Source: Vibrio ponticus
GTDB taxonomy: Bacteria; Pseudomonadota; Gammaproteobacteria; Enterobacterales; Vibrionaceae
Length of the DNA stretch: 64,000 nt
Reading direction: 5' to 3'
NCBI RefSeq assembly: GCF_009938225.1
Contig: NZ_AP019657.1
Location: forward strand, 1 to 64,000
Under the pieces are notes generated by a model. It was not told the DNA's origin and searched no databases. It saw only the letters and a program-made list of their open reading frames with translations. How positions within the stretch are numbered: the stretch's first letter is position 1; the number at the start of each line of letters is the position of its first letter. Positions 31,232-40,467 of this stretch are shown here, piece by piece. Made by a program: the position numbers and the translations under genes.

Positions 31232-31951
31232 ATGAGTGAAGTGACCACTAACGAATACAATGAAGACGGCAAGATGATCCGCAAAATACGTAGTTTTGTG
31301 CGTCGTGAAGGTCGTCTGACCAAAGGTCAAGAAAATGCGATGAAAGAGTGCTGGCCAACAATGGGTATTGACTACCAAGAACAACTTCTTGATTGGAAAG
31401 AAGTGTTTGGTAACGATAACCCAGTGGTATTAGAGATCGGTTTCGGCATGGGTGCGTCACTTGTAGAAATGGCAAAAAATGCGCCTGAGAAAAACTTCAT
31501 CGGTATTGAAGTGCATAGTCCAGGTGTTGGCGCATGTCTTTCTGATGCGCGTGAAGCAGGCGTAACTAACTTACGTGTAATGTGTCACGATGCAGTTGAA
31601 GTATTTGAGCACATGATTCCAAATGGTAGCTTGAGCACACTGCAACTGTTCTTCCCTGACCCATGGCACAAAAAACGTCACCACAAACGTCGTATCGTTC
31701 AACTTGAATTTGCTGAAATGGTACGTCAAAAGCTTCAATTGGAAGACGGTATCTTCCACATGGCGACTGACTGGGAAAACTACGCTGAGCATATGATTGA
31801 AATTATGAATCAAGCACCTGGTTTTGCCAACATTGCGACAGATGGCGATTACATCCCTCGTCCGGATGAGCGTCCACTGACTAAGTTTGAAGCACGTGGT
31901 CACCGTTTAGGTCATGGTGTTTGGGACATCAAATACAAACGTACCGCGTAA
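31232..31951 (+). CDS. trmB: tRNA (guanine-N7-)-methyltransferase TrmB
   Basis: Makes m7G46 in tRNA variable loops using AdoMet. 239 aa; SAM-binding [15 protein letters not shown] and the family segment [15 protein letters not shown] are present. Codon use and GC appear ordinary. Divergent from mutY with 175 bp between. Confidence 0.97.
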   Translation: MSEVTTNEYNEDGKMIRKIRSFVRREGRLTKGQENAMKECWPTMGIDYQEQLLDWKEVFGNDNPVVLEIGFGMGASLVEMAKNAPEKNFIGIEVHSPGVGACLSDAREAGVTNLRVMCHDAVEVFEHMIPNGSLSTLQLFFPDPWHKKRHHKRRIVQLEFAEMVRQKLQLEDGIFHMATDWENYAEHMIEIMNQAPGFANIATDGDYIPRPDERPLTKFEARGHRLGHGVWDIKYKRTA

Positions 31952-32004
31952 TTTCTTAATTCGCTTTACGATACCAAATTTCGTTTGGTATAAAATAGCC
32001 AGTG

Positions 32005-32034
32005 AAAAGCCAACATTGCGATGTTGGCTTTTTT
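32005..32034 (+). terminator. Intrinsic terminator after trmB
   Basis: 12-bp stem AAAAGCCAACAT / ATGTTGGCTTTT, TGCG loop, T-run. Confidence 0.9.
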
Positions 32035-32133
32035 GACTCTATACCGATCTCACTTAAGGCTTTGGGTTTATGGATTAGGCTTTTGGTCTAACCTCAGCAA
32101 AGCGATCAAGATGGGAATATGGCTAGAATATAG

Positions 32134-32398
32134 AGGGTGTGTTTATCTTTCGAGATGATTTTTGCAGTAGTTTGTGGGTTTTTTATACAAGGCAGAGACT
32201 TCGACGTGTAGCTTATCTACACGAGAAGCCGATAACACAGTAAAAAGAACCCACAAACACTGCCCAAAGGGTTCGGCTAAAAGCGTTTTACTCTTTGTTG
32301 AGAGGTTTTTACTTAGAATGCTAGGCGGCAAGCCTCTCGCCGCGATTAAAACGTTTTTATCTCGAACAAAATTTAACCACGAAAGATAAACACACCCT
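32134..32398. mobile_element. MITE-like element between trmB and glsA (265 bp)
   Basis: Bounded by a perfect 19-bp terminal inverted repeat: AGGGTGTGTTTATCTTTCG at 32134-32152 and its complement at 32380-32398. It has no credible coding sequence. It is packed with further internal inverted repeats (TTTGTGGGTT / AACCCACAAA at about 32174 and 32239; CGTGTAG / CTACACG near 32205). A 2-bp AG may be the target duplication, not decisive. Its ends differ from those of the IS4 element here, so another transposase would mobilise it. It ends 53 bp before glsA and probably contains or displaces that gene's promoter. Confidence 0.8.
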
Positions 32399-32451
32399 AG
32401 CAAACAGACTCGTTTTGGCGAGTTTCAACGACAACCACAAGCAGGTCATAG

Positions 32452-33372
32452 ATGAAACCGACACGTGAGATTTTAGCGGACATTTTGGAAGAAGTTCGTC
32501 CTCTAATTGGGCAAGGAAAAGTCGCAGATTACATTCCAGCATTGGCGAAAGTGCCAAATACTAAGTTGGGGATCGCGGTATTCACTAACCAAGGTGAAGT
32601 GATCAAAGCGGGAGATGCAGACGAGGGGTTCTCGATCCAATCGATCTCTAAAGCTCTGAGCTTAACGCTTGCTATGTCTCTGTATAAGCCAAACGAAATC
32701 TGGCAACGCGTCGGTAAAGAACCATCGGGTCAGGCATTTAACTCTATGATTCAGTTGGAGATGGAGCAGGGTATTCCCCGTAATCCGTTTATTAACGCCG
32801 GTGCAATCGTCGTGGCTGACTTGTTACATAGTCGTCTTTCTGCGCCTCGTCATCGTTTACTTGAGTTCGTTCGCCAACTGTCAGGTGAAGATCATATTGT
32901 TTATGACAAAGTGGTCGCTGCCTCTGAGATGATGCACAGCGATCGCAATGCTGCAATCGCTTATCTGATGCGCTCATTTGGTAACTTTGAGAATGATGTT
33001 ATTCCAGTATTGGCGAACTATTTCCATGCTTGCGCTTTGAAAATGAACTGTGTCGATTTGGCGAAAACCTTTAGTTATTTAGCCAACAAAGGCGTATCGG
33101 TGCAAACGGGCAAGCAGATCATCACGCCAATGCAGACTAAGCAGCTTAATGCGCTATTGGCTACCTGTGGTCTTTATGATGGTGCTGGTGAGTTTGCCTA
33201 CCGTGTCGGTATGCCAGGTAAATCAGGCGTAGGTGGTGGCATCATTGCCATCGTACCCGGTGAAATGAGCATTGCGGTCTGGTCTCCTGAGCTAGATGCA
33301 TCAGGTAACTCACTCGCAGGTACCAAAGCCCTAGAATTACTTTCAGAGCGTATTGGGCGTTCGATTTTCTGA
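32452..33372 (+). CDS. glsA: Glutaminase
   Basis: Hydrolyses glutamine to glutamate and ammonia. 306 aa with a beta-lactamase-like fold; the SxxK pair is S64/K67 in SIQSISKAL, and NPFINAGAI carries the conserved Asn region. AGG stands 6-9 nt before the ATG. The MITE-like element lies immediately upstream. Confidence 0.95.
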   Translation: MKPTREILADILEEVRPLIGQGKVADYIPALAKVPNTKLGIAVFTNQGEVIKAGDADEGFSIQSISKALSLTLAMSLYKPNEIWQRVGKEPSGQAFNSMIQLEMEQGIPRNPFINAGAIVVADLLHSRLSAPRHRLLEFVRQLSGEDHIVYDKVVAASEMMHSDRNAAIAYLMRSFGNFENDVIPVLANYFHACALKMNCVDLAKTFSYLANKGVSVQTGKQIITPMQTKQLNALLATCGLYDGAGEFAYRVGMPGKSGVGGGIIAIVPGEMSIAVWSPELDASGNSLAGTKALELLSERIGRSIF

Positions 33373-33375
33373 GGA

Positions 33376-33549
33376 TTGGAACGCGCAGCTTAAAAACTGC
33401 GCTTACGGACTTCGGAACGCTTCGCTACGGATTAGGGTTCTCTCAAAGCTCTATTTATAGAGCGTCCTAAATTCCCGCAGCGAAAACAGTTATGTTTTTC
33501 GCGTTCCGTCTTCGAATATCCCGCATCCAAGCGCAGCTTTGCTGCGCGT
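33376..33549. repeat. Structured intergenic element between glsA and hemW
   Basis: About 170 bp of paired repeats between convergent genes: GGAACGCG (33378-33385) with CGCGTTCC (33500-33507); GCTCTATTTATAGAGC hairpin near 33448; GCGCAG-CTTTG-CTGCGC hairpin at 33531-33547. None has a proper U-tract. It looks like a repetitive extragenic type of element, possibly doubling as terminator. Confidence 0.55.
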
Positions 33550-33550
33550 C

Positions 33551-34726
33551 TTACTCTTCATCCGCCATAAAGGCTTCGAGTAGATCGTTCAAAAATAGCT
33601 TACCTTTTTCGGTGATCTGCCAGTGAGTGTCAGTTTGTGACAAATATTGCTGCTCAAGCGCCCAGTTGATGGTGTCTTGAATCGCACTCAGTTCAAGCCC
33701 GGTAGTATCAATAAAGTCTTGTTTTGGACAGGCTTCAATTAAGCGGAAACGGTTCATAAAGAACTCAAATGGGCGATCTTCTGCTGCGACTTCAAACTCA
33801 TCACTTAAATATGGTTTAACCATATTTTGGTACGCGGCAAGGTAGCCTCGTGGGTGTTTCGTCTTGGTTGTGCGTACAATGCGACCATCACTAAAACTCA
33901 ATTTACCGTGAGAGCCGCAGCCAATGCCAAGGTAATCGCCAAAGCGCCAGTAGTTGAGGTTATGCTGGCATTGATAGCCGGGTTTGCTATAGCCAGAAAT
34001 CTCATACTGCACATAACCTGCCTCGGTAAGCTTTTGGTGTCCACGCTCAAAGATGTCCCACAAGTCATCATCATCCGGTAATGTCGGCGGCTTGTAGTAG
34101 AACATGGTATTTGGCTCGATAGTCAGCTGATACCAAGAGAGGTGCGGAGGATTCAGCTCAATCGCTTGGTCGAGATCCGCCAAAGCTTGTTCAATGCTTT
34201 GATCCGGTAATCCATGCATTAAATCTAGGTTGAAGCTGTTTAGCCCGATCTGATGAGCAAGTTTTGCCGCATTGATGGCTTCTTGTTGACCATGGATGCG
34301 ACCGAGCTTTTCGAGCTTCTCAGCCGCAAAGCTCTGTACGCCGATGGAAATACGAGTAACCCCAGCGGCTTGATAGCCGACAAAGCGATCGGTCTCAACT
34401 GTGCCTGGGTTGGCTTCCATGGTAATTTCAATCCCAGACTTGAATGGAATACGCTGTTCAATGCCATCCAATAGACGTTTGATGCCCTCTGCTGAAATTA
34501 AGCTTGGCGTACCACCACCAATAAAGATCGAGTGCAATGGACGCGGGGCGAGGTTGAGTTGGTATTTCTCAATATCGCGATCTAAGTCTTCAAGCAGCGC
34601 ACTAATGTACTGTTCTTCAGGGATCTCTGCTTTGAGCGCATGAGAGTTAAAATCACAATAAGGGCACTTTTGTACACACCACGGGATGTGAACATATAGA
34701 CTGAGTGCTGGTGGTACTAATTGCAT
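33551..34726 (-). CDS. hemW: Radical SAM heme chaperone HemW
   Basis: Heme-binding radical-SAM protein related to HemN; evidence in other bacteria favours heme delivery, not coproporphyrinogen oxidation. 391 aa; Fe-S cysteines C17, C21, C24 in WCVQKCPYC, and the GGGTPSL motif follows. It lacks the extra N-terminal extension of true HemN. 3 bp downstream of rdgB, last in its operon. Confidence 0.94.
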   Translation of the reverse strand: MQLVPPALSLYVHIPWCVQKCPYCDFNSHALKAEIPEEQYISALLEDLDRDIEKYQLNLAPRPLHSIFIGGGTPSLISAEGIKRLLDGIEQRIPFKSGIEITMEANPGTVETDRFVGYQAAGVTRISIGVQSFAAEKLEKLGRIHGQQEAINAAKLAHQIGLNSFNLDLMHGLPDQSIEQALADLDQAIELNPPHLSWYQLTIEPNTMFYYKPPTLPDDDDLWDIFERGHQKLTEAGYVQYEISGYSKPGYQCQHNLNYWRFGDYLGIGCGSHGKLSFSDGRIVRTTKTKHPRGYLAAYQNMVKPYLSDEFEVAAEDRPFEFFMNRFRLIEACPKQDFIDTTGLELSAIQDTINWALEQQYLSQTDTHWQITEKGKLFLNDLLEAFMADEE

Positions 34727-34729
34727 CAG

Positions 34730-35326
34730 TTAACGCTGCTCCGCTAAAGTGGCGAAGAGAGCTTTCAATGCTTTACCGCGATGAGAAAGTTGTTTTTTAC
34801 GCGTAGGTTCTAGTTGGGCAGATGAGCAGTTATCTTCAGGTACATAGAAAATAGGGTCATAGCCAAAGCCATTCTCACCTTGAGCTTCCGTTAGAATGCG
34901 ACCTTCCCATTTACCGTGACACACGATTGGGGTTGGATCGTCAGCATGACGCATCAAAACCAATACACAGTGGAAACGGGCAGTGCGTTGCGCCTCTGGT
35001 ACGCCTTGCATGGCATCCAGCAGTTTATTGAGGTTCTCTTCATCACTTGCGCCAACGCCTGCGTAACGTGCAGAATAAATCCCAGGCGCACCTTTAAGGT
35101 AGTCCACCTCAAGACCAGAGTCATCGGCGATAGCTGGCAAGCCCGTTTCTTTGGCTGCGTGGCGTGCTTTGATGATTGCGTTTTCAATAAAAGTTGTGCC
35201 AGTCTCATCGGCTTCTGTCACATTGAATTCGCTCTGCGCCAGTACTTCAAAGCCGAAGTCAGCTAGCAAATCTGCCATTTCACGCACTTTGCCTTGGTTA
35301 CCGGTCGCTAATACAATCTTGCTCAT
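34730..35326 (-). CDS. rdgB: XTP/dITP pyrophosphatase RdgB
   Basis: House-cleaning nucleotidase that hydrolyses dITP, XTP and similar noncanonical purine triphosphates. 198 aa; the N-terminal TGNxxK motif (T8-K13) and [11 protein letters not shown] metal-binding segment are present. Sits 12 bp after the DUF4426 gene. Confidence 0.96.
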   Translation of the reverse strand: MSKIVLATGNQGKVREMADLLADFGFEVLAQSEFNVTEADETGTTFIENAIIKARHAAKETGLPAIADDSGLEVDYLKGAPGIYSARYAGVGASDEENLNKLLDAMQGVPEAQRTARFHCVLVLMRHADDPTPIVCHGKWEGRILTEAQGENGFGYDPIFYVPEDNCSSAQLEPTRKKQLSHRGKALKALFATLAEQR

Positions 35327-35338
35327 GCTTGGTCCCGT

Positions 35339-35770
35339 TTATTCTTCAACATAAAATTTTTGCGTGAACTTTAAAGCGCCTTTGCCTTTATTGCCAGCAT
35401 CGATATCGATATTAAAGCTAATATTTTCTTCTTCACTGATAGTGAACTCCGCTAAATAGTAGATAGCATCACCTTCTGTGACTTCTTTAAAGCTCAGCTG
35501 GCGGGTTTGTCCAAGAAGGTTTTTGGCAGTGCCAGAGACTTTGCCTGCAATTGCTGGCTTTCCTACTTGCGACATGTCGAGCAAACTAATGTTTAAAATT
35601 GCAGAGTAGCCGCTGCGTTTGAGTTTATAACTGCGTGCCACTTGTGGGGTGAGAAAGGTGGAGTTGAACGCCGAGTAATGGGCTTCAACGTCTTTGATGG
35701 TTTTAAACTGTCCAGCGTAACTTGGTAGTGCGAAACAGCTTACCAGGAGTGTAATTAGCCACTTTTTCAT
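35339..35770 (-). CDS. DUF4426 family exported protein
   Basis: A 143-aa protein with a signal peptide (cut near SYA-GQ, about residue 19) and a single DUF4426 domain, found mainly in Vibrio and relatives in this same rdgB-yggU context. No enzyme motifs or cysteines in the mature part. Predicted periplasmic; function unknown. Confidence 0.85.
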   Translation of the reverse strand: MKKWLITLLVSCFALPSYAGQFKTIKDVEAHYSAFNSTFLTPQVARSYKLKRSGYSAILNISLLDMSQVGKPAIAGKVSGTAKNLLGQTRQLSFKEVTEGDAIYYLAEFTISEEENISFNIDIDAGNKGKGALKFTQKFYVEE

Positions 35771-35803
35771 ATCTTTACATCCATTTAGATAAACAAAAAG
35801 CCA

Positions 35804-36094
35804 TCATAGGATGGCTTCGATTTCAGTGGGAATTTGATTGGGGGAGATAATGCGCACCTGTTTATGGCGTCCGAGTTCTCCTTTTTCGATATTGACCAAT
35901 CCTTTTGCCACTTTAAATTGCTTTGCCAGGTACTTAGCTAAGTGTCCATTGGCTTTGCCATCAACAGGTGGTGCAGTAATCGCAATTTTGATTTCTTCAC
36001 CATGCAAGCCGACGATTTTGTCGCGGCTTGCTTTAGGTTGGATATAAAGGCGAAGCACCAAGTCTTCACCTTCACGCCATACCGCTACTGACAT
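35804..36094 (-). CDS. yggU: UPF0235/DUF167 protein YggU
   Basis: A 96-aa cytoplasmic protein of unknown function. The family pattern is clear: [19 protein letters not shown] and [12 protein letters not shown]. Overlaps the last base of the yggT stop region, so it is likely translated from the same mRNA. Confidence 0.92.
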   Translation of the reverse strand: MSVAVWREGEDLVLRLYIQPKASRDKIVGLHGEEIKIAITAPPVDGKANGHLAKYLAKQFKVAKGLVNIEKGELGRHKQVRIISPNQIPTEIEAIL

Positions 36095-36651
36095 TATAGT
36101 TGGAACCAGATTGGACCGATCAAATCACCCATCAGGAAGTTAGCAAACTGCAAGCCAATAAATAGTACAAGGACGCTTAAATCAAAGCCGCCCATCGCTG
36201 GAATAATGCGACGAATCGGCGCTAGCATTGGCTCAGTCAGTTGGTGGAACACGTACTCAATCGGGCTGCGACCTTGGCTTACCCAGCTTAAGATTGCACG
36301 GATCAGTAGTACCCAGAATAGTAAGCCACCTGCCGCTTTAACCAGCGATAATAACCCTAGGAATAAGAAATCTGCGCTAAACGCTACTGAGCCACCAGAA
36401 GCAATTAGCATTAGGCTAACGAACTTTAGTACACACAATAGGAAAGCGAACAGGACTGTCGCTAAGTCAAGCTTACCCACAGATGGGATAACGCGACGTA
36501 ACGGAGCAATCACAGGTTGAGTTGCTTTGACAATAAATTGTGAAAACGGGTTGTAAAAATCTGCGCGCGCAGCTTGTAGCCAAATGCGCAGCAAAACCAC
36601 CATGATGTAGAGATCAAACAAGGTGGAGATTAGAAAACTCATTGAATTCAT
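36094..36651 (-). CDS. yggT: YggT family membrane protein
   Basis: Inner-membrane protein (185 aa) made of two YGGT repeats, each with a pair of hydrophobic helices and the repeated pattern P(I/M)xAPxRRxIP (at about 48-58 and 141-151). Related proteins have been linked to osmotic tolerance and, in plants and Gram-positives, membrane complex assembly. Exact role unknown. Confidence 0.92.
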   Translation of the reverse strand: MNSMSFLISTLFDLYIMVVLLRIWLQAARADFYNPFSQFIVKATQPVIAPLRRVIPSVGKLDLATVLFAFLLCVLKFVSLMLIASGGSVAFSADFLFLGLLSLVKAAGGLLFWVLLIRAILSWVSQGRSPIEYVFHQLTEPMLAPIRRIIPAMGGFDLSVLVLFIGLQFANFLMGDLIGPIWFQL

Positions 36652-36686
36652 AGGTTACCCTTGTGTTTAAACCGCCCCTAACAGGC

Positions 36687-37505
36687 TTAAAATAATTTTT
36701 CCATTTCTTCTGCGCGAATTACCGCTGCCTGCATCGCTTTAGCCACGATATCAGACAGTTGGTGTTCATTGAAGGTACGAATCGCTTCAGCAGTAGTGCC
36801 TCCTTTTGAGGTCACTTGCTCACGTAAAGTAGACAGTTCTGTTTCAGGGTTTGCGATAACCATTTCTGCCGCACCTAAAGCCGATTGTTGCACCAATAAA
36901 CGCGCGGTATCCGCATCAAATCCTTGCTTGATCGCTTCCGCTTGCATCGCTTCCATAAATAGGAAGAAGTAAGCCGGAGCGCTACCAGCAGCGGCAATAA
37001 CATTGTTAATACCTGACTCTGCCTCAACCCAGCATACCTTACCCACGGCACTCATCAAATCTGCCGCAAATTGTTTGTCTGCTTGGCTAACATTGTGCGG
37101 AGCGTAAAGCCCACTCATGCCTTGGCTAACGAGTGCTGGAGTGTTTGGCATCACACGTACGAGGTTGAGTGTGGCAGCAAACATTTGGTTGAGACGTTCA
37201 GCACTGATACCAGCCGCAATCGAGATGACTAACTTGTTTTGGTAATCAATCGCCTGCATGCCTTCTGCAACCACAGACATTAGCTGAGGCTTCACTGCGA
37301 GCACGATAACATCGGCACTGTTTGCTGCCGCTGCGTTATCAGCGTCAGTATTAATACCATATTGATCGGCAAGAAAATCACGTTGATCTTGGTTGGGATC
37401 GGTTGCGGTGATCAGGTTTGCTGGGTAACCGCTTGCTAGCAGTCCAGCAATAATTGAACGCGCCATGTTTCCCGCGCCGATAAAGGTGATTTTCTTATGA
37501 TCCAT
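36687..37505 (-). CDS. proC: Pyrroline-5-carboxylate reductase ProC
   Basis: Last step of proline synthesis. 272 aa: Rossmann motif FIGAGNMARSI (9-19) and the C-terminal signature region SKGGTTAEAI. 25 bp downstream of yggS. Confidence 0.96.
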   Translation of the reverse strand: MDHKKITFIGAGNMARSIIAGLLASGYPANLITATDPNQDQRDFLADQYGINTDADNAAAANSADVIVLAVKPQLMSVVAEGMQAIDYQNKLVISIAAGISAERLNQMFAATLNLVRVMPNTPALVSQGMSGLYAPHNVSQADKQFAADLMSAVGKVCWVEAESGINNVIAAAGSAPAYFFLFMEAMQAEAIKQGFDADTARLLVQQSALGAAEMVIANPETELSTLREQVTSKGGTTAEAIRTFNEHQLSDIVAKAMQAAVIRAEEMEKLF

Positions 37506-37530
37506 GATGGCTTCCTAAATACTTATGTTA

Positions 37531-38241
37531 TTACTTGCTGTAGTCACGTGCGCCGAAAATAGCGGTTCCGATTCGAACCATGGTACTTCCTGCTTCGATG
37601 GCGGCTTCCATATCGCCACTCATACCCATAGAGAGGGTATCCAAGTTCAGCTCAGGGAAACGTTCACTCAGGCGATGTTTTAAATCCGCCAATTGGTTGA
37701 ACGCATTAAGCTGTGATGCGTAGTCTGGCACATTTGCCGGAATTGACATCAATCCTCTTAAAGTGAGGTTTGGTAGTGATGAAATCAACTGCGCTAGCTC
37801 AAAAACTTGCTGCTCTTCAATGCCTGATTTAGAGCTTTCGCCACTGGTATTGACTTGAATCAGTACTTGCAATGGCGGCATCTCTGCCGGGCGTTGATCA
37901 CTCAAGCGTTGGGCAATTTTAGCGCGATCAATGGTATGAACCCAAGCAAAGTTCTCTGCTACAGGGCGAGTTTTATTAGATTGAATTGGACCAATAAAGT
38001 GCCATTCAATCGCTAGCTCAGAATGATGCTCGGAAAAATATGCTATTTTGTCTACGCCTTCTTGCACGTAGTTTTCACCAAAAGCACGTTGACCTGCTTG
38101 TGCAGCTTCAAGGATTGCTTGGTTAGGCTTAGTTTTACTTACAGCAAGAAGTTGTACTGACTCTTGAGCACGACCACATTTTTGCTGTGCACTTAAGATC
38201 TCTGAGGTGATCTGTTCAATATTTTGTTGAATACTACTCAT
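37531..38241 (-). CDS. yggS: PLP homeostasis protein YggS (PLPBP)
   Basis: Binds pyridoxal 5'-phosphate without known catalysis; loss disturbs vitamin B6 and amino-acid pools. 236 aa with the PLP lysine in LLAVSKTKP and the Fe-type III alanine-racemase-like barrel. Heads the yggS-proC-yggT-yggU-DUF4426-rdgB-hemW run. Its start is only 24 bp from the pilT start on the other strand. Confidence 0.95.
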   Translation of the reverse strand: MSSIQQNIEQITSEILSAQQKCGRAQESVQLLAVSKTKPNQAILEAAQAGQRAFGENYVQEGVDKIAYFSEHHSELAIEWHFIGPIQSNKTRPVAENFAWVHTIDRAKIAQRLSDQRPAEMPPLQVLIQVNTSGESSKSGIEEQQVFELAQLISSLPNLTLRGLMSIPANVPDYASQLNAFNQLADLKHRLSERFPELNLDTLSMGMSGDMEAAIEAGSTMVRIGTAIFGARDYSK

Positions 38242-38265
38242 ATCTAACTTTACTAAGGAATTTAA

Positions 38266-39297
38266 ATGGATATCGCTGAGTTACTGGACTTTAGTGTAAA
38301 ACATAATGCGTCAGATCTACATCTTTCCGCAGGTGTTTCTCCAATGGTGCGCATTGACGGTGAGGTCAGAAAGCTGAGCGTACCTGCTTTTAGCCATGCC
38401 GATGTGCACCGTTTAGTCTTTGAGATTATGAACGATGCTCAGCGTAGTGAATTTGAGGAGCGTCTCGAAGTCGACTTTTCATTTGAATTACCGGATGTCG
38501 GTCGTTTCCGTGTTAACGCATTTAACCAAGCGCGTGGTTGCGCGGCGGTATTCCGTACGATTCCAACGACCATTCCAACTTTAGAAGAGTTGGATGCGCC
38601 GGAGAACTTTGAAAAAATTGCCAATTTGGAAAAAGGTTTAGTGTTGGTGACCGGTCCGACTGGTTCGGGTAAATCGACTACATTGGCGGCGATGGTGGAT
38701 TACATTAATCGCAATCACAATAAGCATATTTTAACGATTGAAGACCCAATTGAGTTTGTTCATCAAAATCAAAAATGTCTTATTAACCAACGTGAAGTAC
38801 ATCGTGATACTCACAGCTTTAAAGCCGCGCTGCGCAGTGCTCTGCGTGAAGACCCAGATGTGATTTTGGTGGGTGAGTTGCGCGATCAAGAGACGATTAG
38901 CTTGGCACTGACTGCGGCTGAAACGGGGCACTTGGTGTTTGGTACGCTGCATACCAGCTCTGCGGCAAAGACTATCGACCGTATTATCGATGTGTTCCCT
39001 GGCAGCGATAAAGGTATGGTGCGCTCAATGCTTTCAGAATCATTGCGTGCGGTAATCGCCCAGAAGCTGCTCAAGCGCATTGGTGGTGGTCGTGTTGCTT
39101 GCCATGAAATCTTAATGGCGACACCAGCGATTCGTAACTTGATCCGTGAAGATAAAGTGGCACAGATGTACTCAGTGATCCAAACTGGTGCCGCGCAAGG
39201 CATGCAGACGATTGAGCAAAATGCCAAACAGTTGATTGCTCGCGGCTTGGTTGAACCGCAAGAAGTGGAGCAGAAGATTGGTTCACTTGATTACTAA
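38266..39297 (+). CDS. pilT: Type IV pilus retraction ATPase PilT
   Basis: Hexameric motor that disassembles type IV pili. 343 aa: N-terminal PAS-like domain, Walker A GPTGSGKST (130-138), Asp/His boxes and AIRNLIRE (AIRNLIRE is the classical PilT retraction motif near the C-terminus). In Vibrio PilT serves competence pili and MSHA, whose locus lies in this same window. 9 bp upstream of pilU. Confidence 0.97.
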   Translation: MDIAELLDFSVKHNASDLHLSAGVSPMVRIDGEVRKLSVPAFSHADVHRLVFEIMNDAQRSEFEERLEVDFSFELPDVGRFRVNAFNQARGCAAVFRTIPTTIPTLEELDAPENFEKIANLEKGLVLVTGPTGSGKSTTLAAMVDYINRNHNKHILTIEDPIEFVHQNQKCLINQREVHRDTHSFKAALRSALREDPDVILVGELRDQETISLALTAAETGHLVFGTLHTSSAAKTIDRIIDVFPGSDKGMVRSMLSESLRAVIAQKLLKRIGGGRVACHEILMATPAIRNLIREDKVAQMYSVIQTGAAQGMQTIEQNAKQLIARGLVEPQEVEQKIGSLDY

Positions 39298-39306
39298 AGG
39301 ATAAGC

Positions 39307-40413
39307 ATGGCAATGGATAGTTTTCTTCAAGGAATGAAGCAGCATAAAGCCTCGGATCTTTATATTACAGTTGATGCGCCGGTACTCTATCGCATTGATG
39401 GTGAGTTGCAGCCAAGTGGTGAGAAGTTATCTGCCGAGCAAGTGTTTGAACTGCTTGATTCCATCATGGATGAATCACGTCAAGACGAGTTTCGTGCCAG
39501 CCGAGAAGCGAATTTCGCTGTCGTACGCGAGTATGGACGCTTTCGTGTATCCGCTTTTTTTCAACGCGAGTTACCCGGCGCAGTGATAAGACGGATTGAA
39601 ACGGAGATCCCGACTTTTGCCGAGTTACACTTGCCGGAAGTACTTAAAGATTTATCCATTGCTAAGCGCGGTTTAGTGTTGGTTGTTGGAGCGACAGGTT
39701 CAGGTAAATCGACCACGATGGCGGCGATGACAGGCTATCGCAATAGCCATCGCTCTGGGCATATCCTCACCGTAGAAGACCCGATTGAATTTGTTCACCA
39801 ACATCAAAAATGTATCGTCACTCAGCGTGAAGTAGGCTTGGATACCGAGAGTTATGAAGTAGCGCTGAAAAACTCGCTGCGCCAAGCGCCGGATATGATC
39901 TTGATTGGTGAGATCCGCAGTCGTGAAACGATGGAATATGCGATGGCGTTTGCGGAGACAGGGCATCTTTGTATGGCGACGTTGCATGCCAATAATGCTA
40001 ACCAAGCGCTTGAACGAATTTTGCATTTGGTGCCGAAAGAGAAGAAAGAGCAGTTTTTGTTTGATCTATCAATGAACCTAAAAGGTGTCGTAGGGCAACA
40101 GTTGCTGCGTGATAAGAGTGGACAAGGTCGCCATGGCGCATTTGAAATATTACTCAATACCCCGCGAGTGGCTGATTTAATTCGCCGCGGCGAACTGCAT
40201 GAGTTAAAAGCGACCATGGCAAAATCTCAGCAATCCGGCATGCAAACTTTTGATCAAGCGCTGTATCAGCTGGTGGTTGATGGCAAAATCAGTGAAGAAG
40301 ATGCGCTACATAGTGCAGACTCTGCCAATGACTTACGCATTATGCTTAAGACTTTGAGTGGGGACGGTTTTGCTTCTGGCTCTTTAGCGGATGTCAAAAT
40401 TGATATGAATTAG
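39307..40413 (+). CDS. pilU: Type IV pilus accessory retraction ATPase PilU
   Basis: PilT paralogue (368 aa) that assists PilT-dependent retraction. Walker A GATGSGKST (128-136). Distinguished from PilT by its longer, divergent C-terminus. Operon with pilT, closed by a terminator shared with lysC. Confidence 0.96.
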   Translation: MAMDSFLQGMKQHKASDLYITVDAPVLYRIDGELQPSGEKLSAEQVFELLDSIMDESRQDEFRASREANFAVVREYGRFRVSAFFQRELPGAVIRRIETEIPTFAELHLPEVLKDLSIAKRGLVLVVGATGSGKSTTMAAMTGYRNSHRSGHILTVEDPIEFVHQHQKCIVTQREVGLDTESYEVALKNSLRQAPDMILIGEIRSRETMEYAMAFAETGHLCMATLHANNANQALERILHLVPKEKKEQFLFDLSMNLKGVVGQQLLRDKSGQGRHGAFEILLNTPRVADLIRRGELHELKATMAKSQQSGMQTFDQALYQLVVDGKISEEDALHSADSANDLRIMLKTLSGDGFASGSLADVKIDMN

Positions 40414-40429
40414 TACCAGATGAAATGGG

Positions 40430-40457
40430 AAAACCGAGCATCACGCTCGGTTTTTTT
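40430..40457. terminator. Bidirectional terminator between pilU and lysC
   Basis: AAACCGAGC / GCTCGGTTT stem followed by T-run on the plus side. Confidence 0.88.
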
Positions 40458-40467
40458 GTCGCGATAA

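Noticed and set aside
32143..32403. 86-codon minus-strand and 71-codon plus-strand ORFs inside the MITE-like element
   Set aside because: They run through the inverted repeats and match no transposase or other domain.
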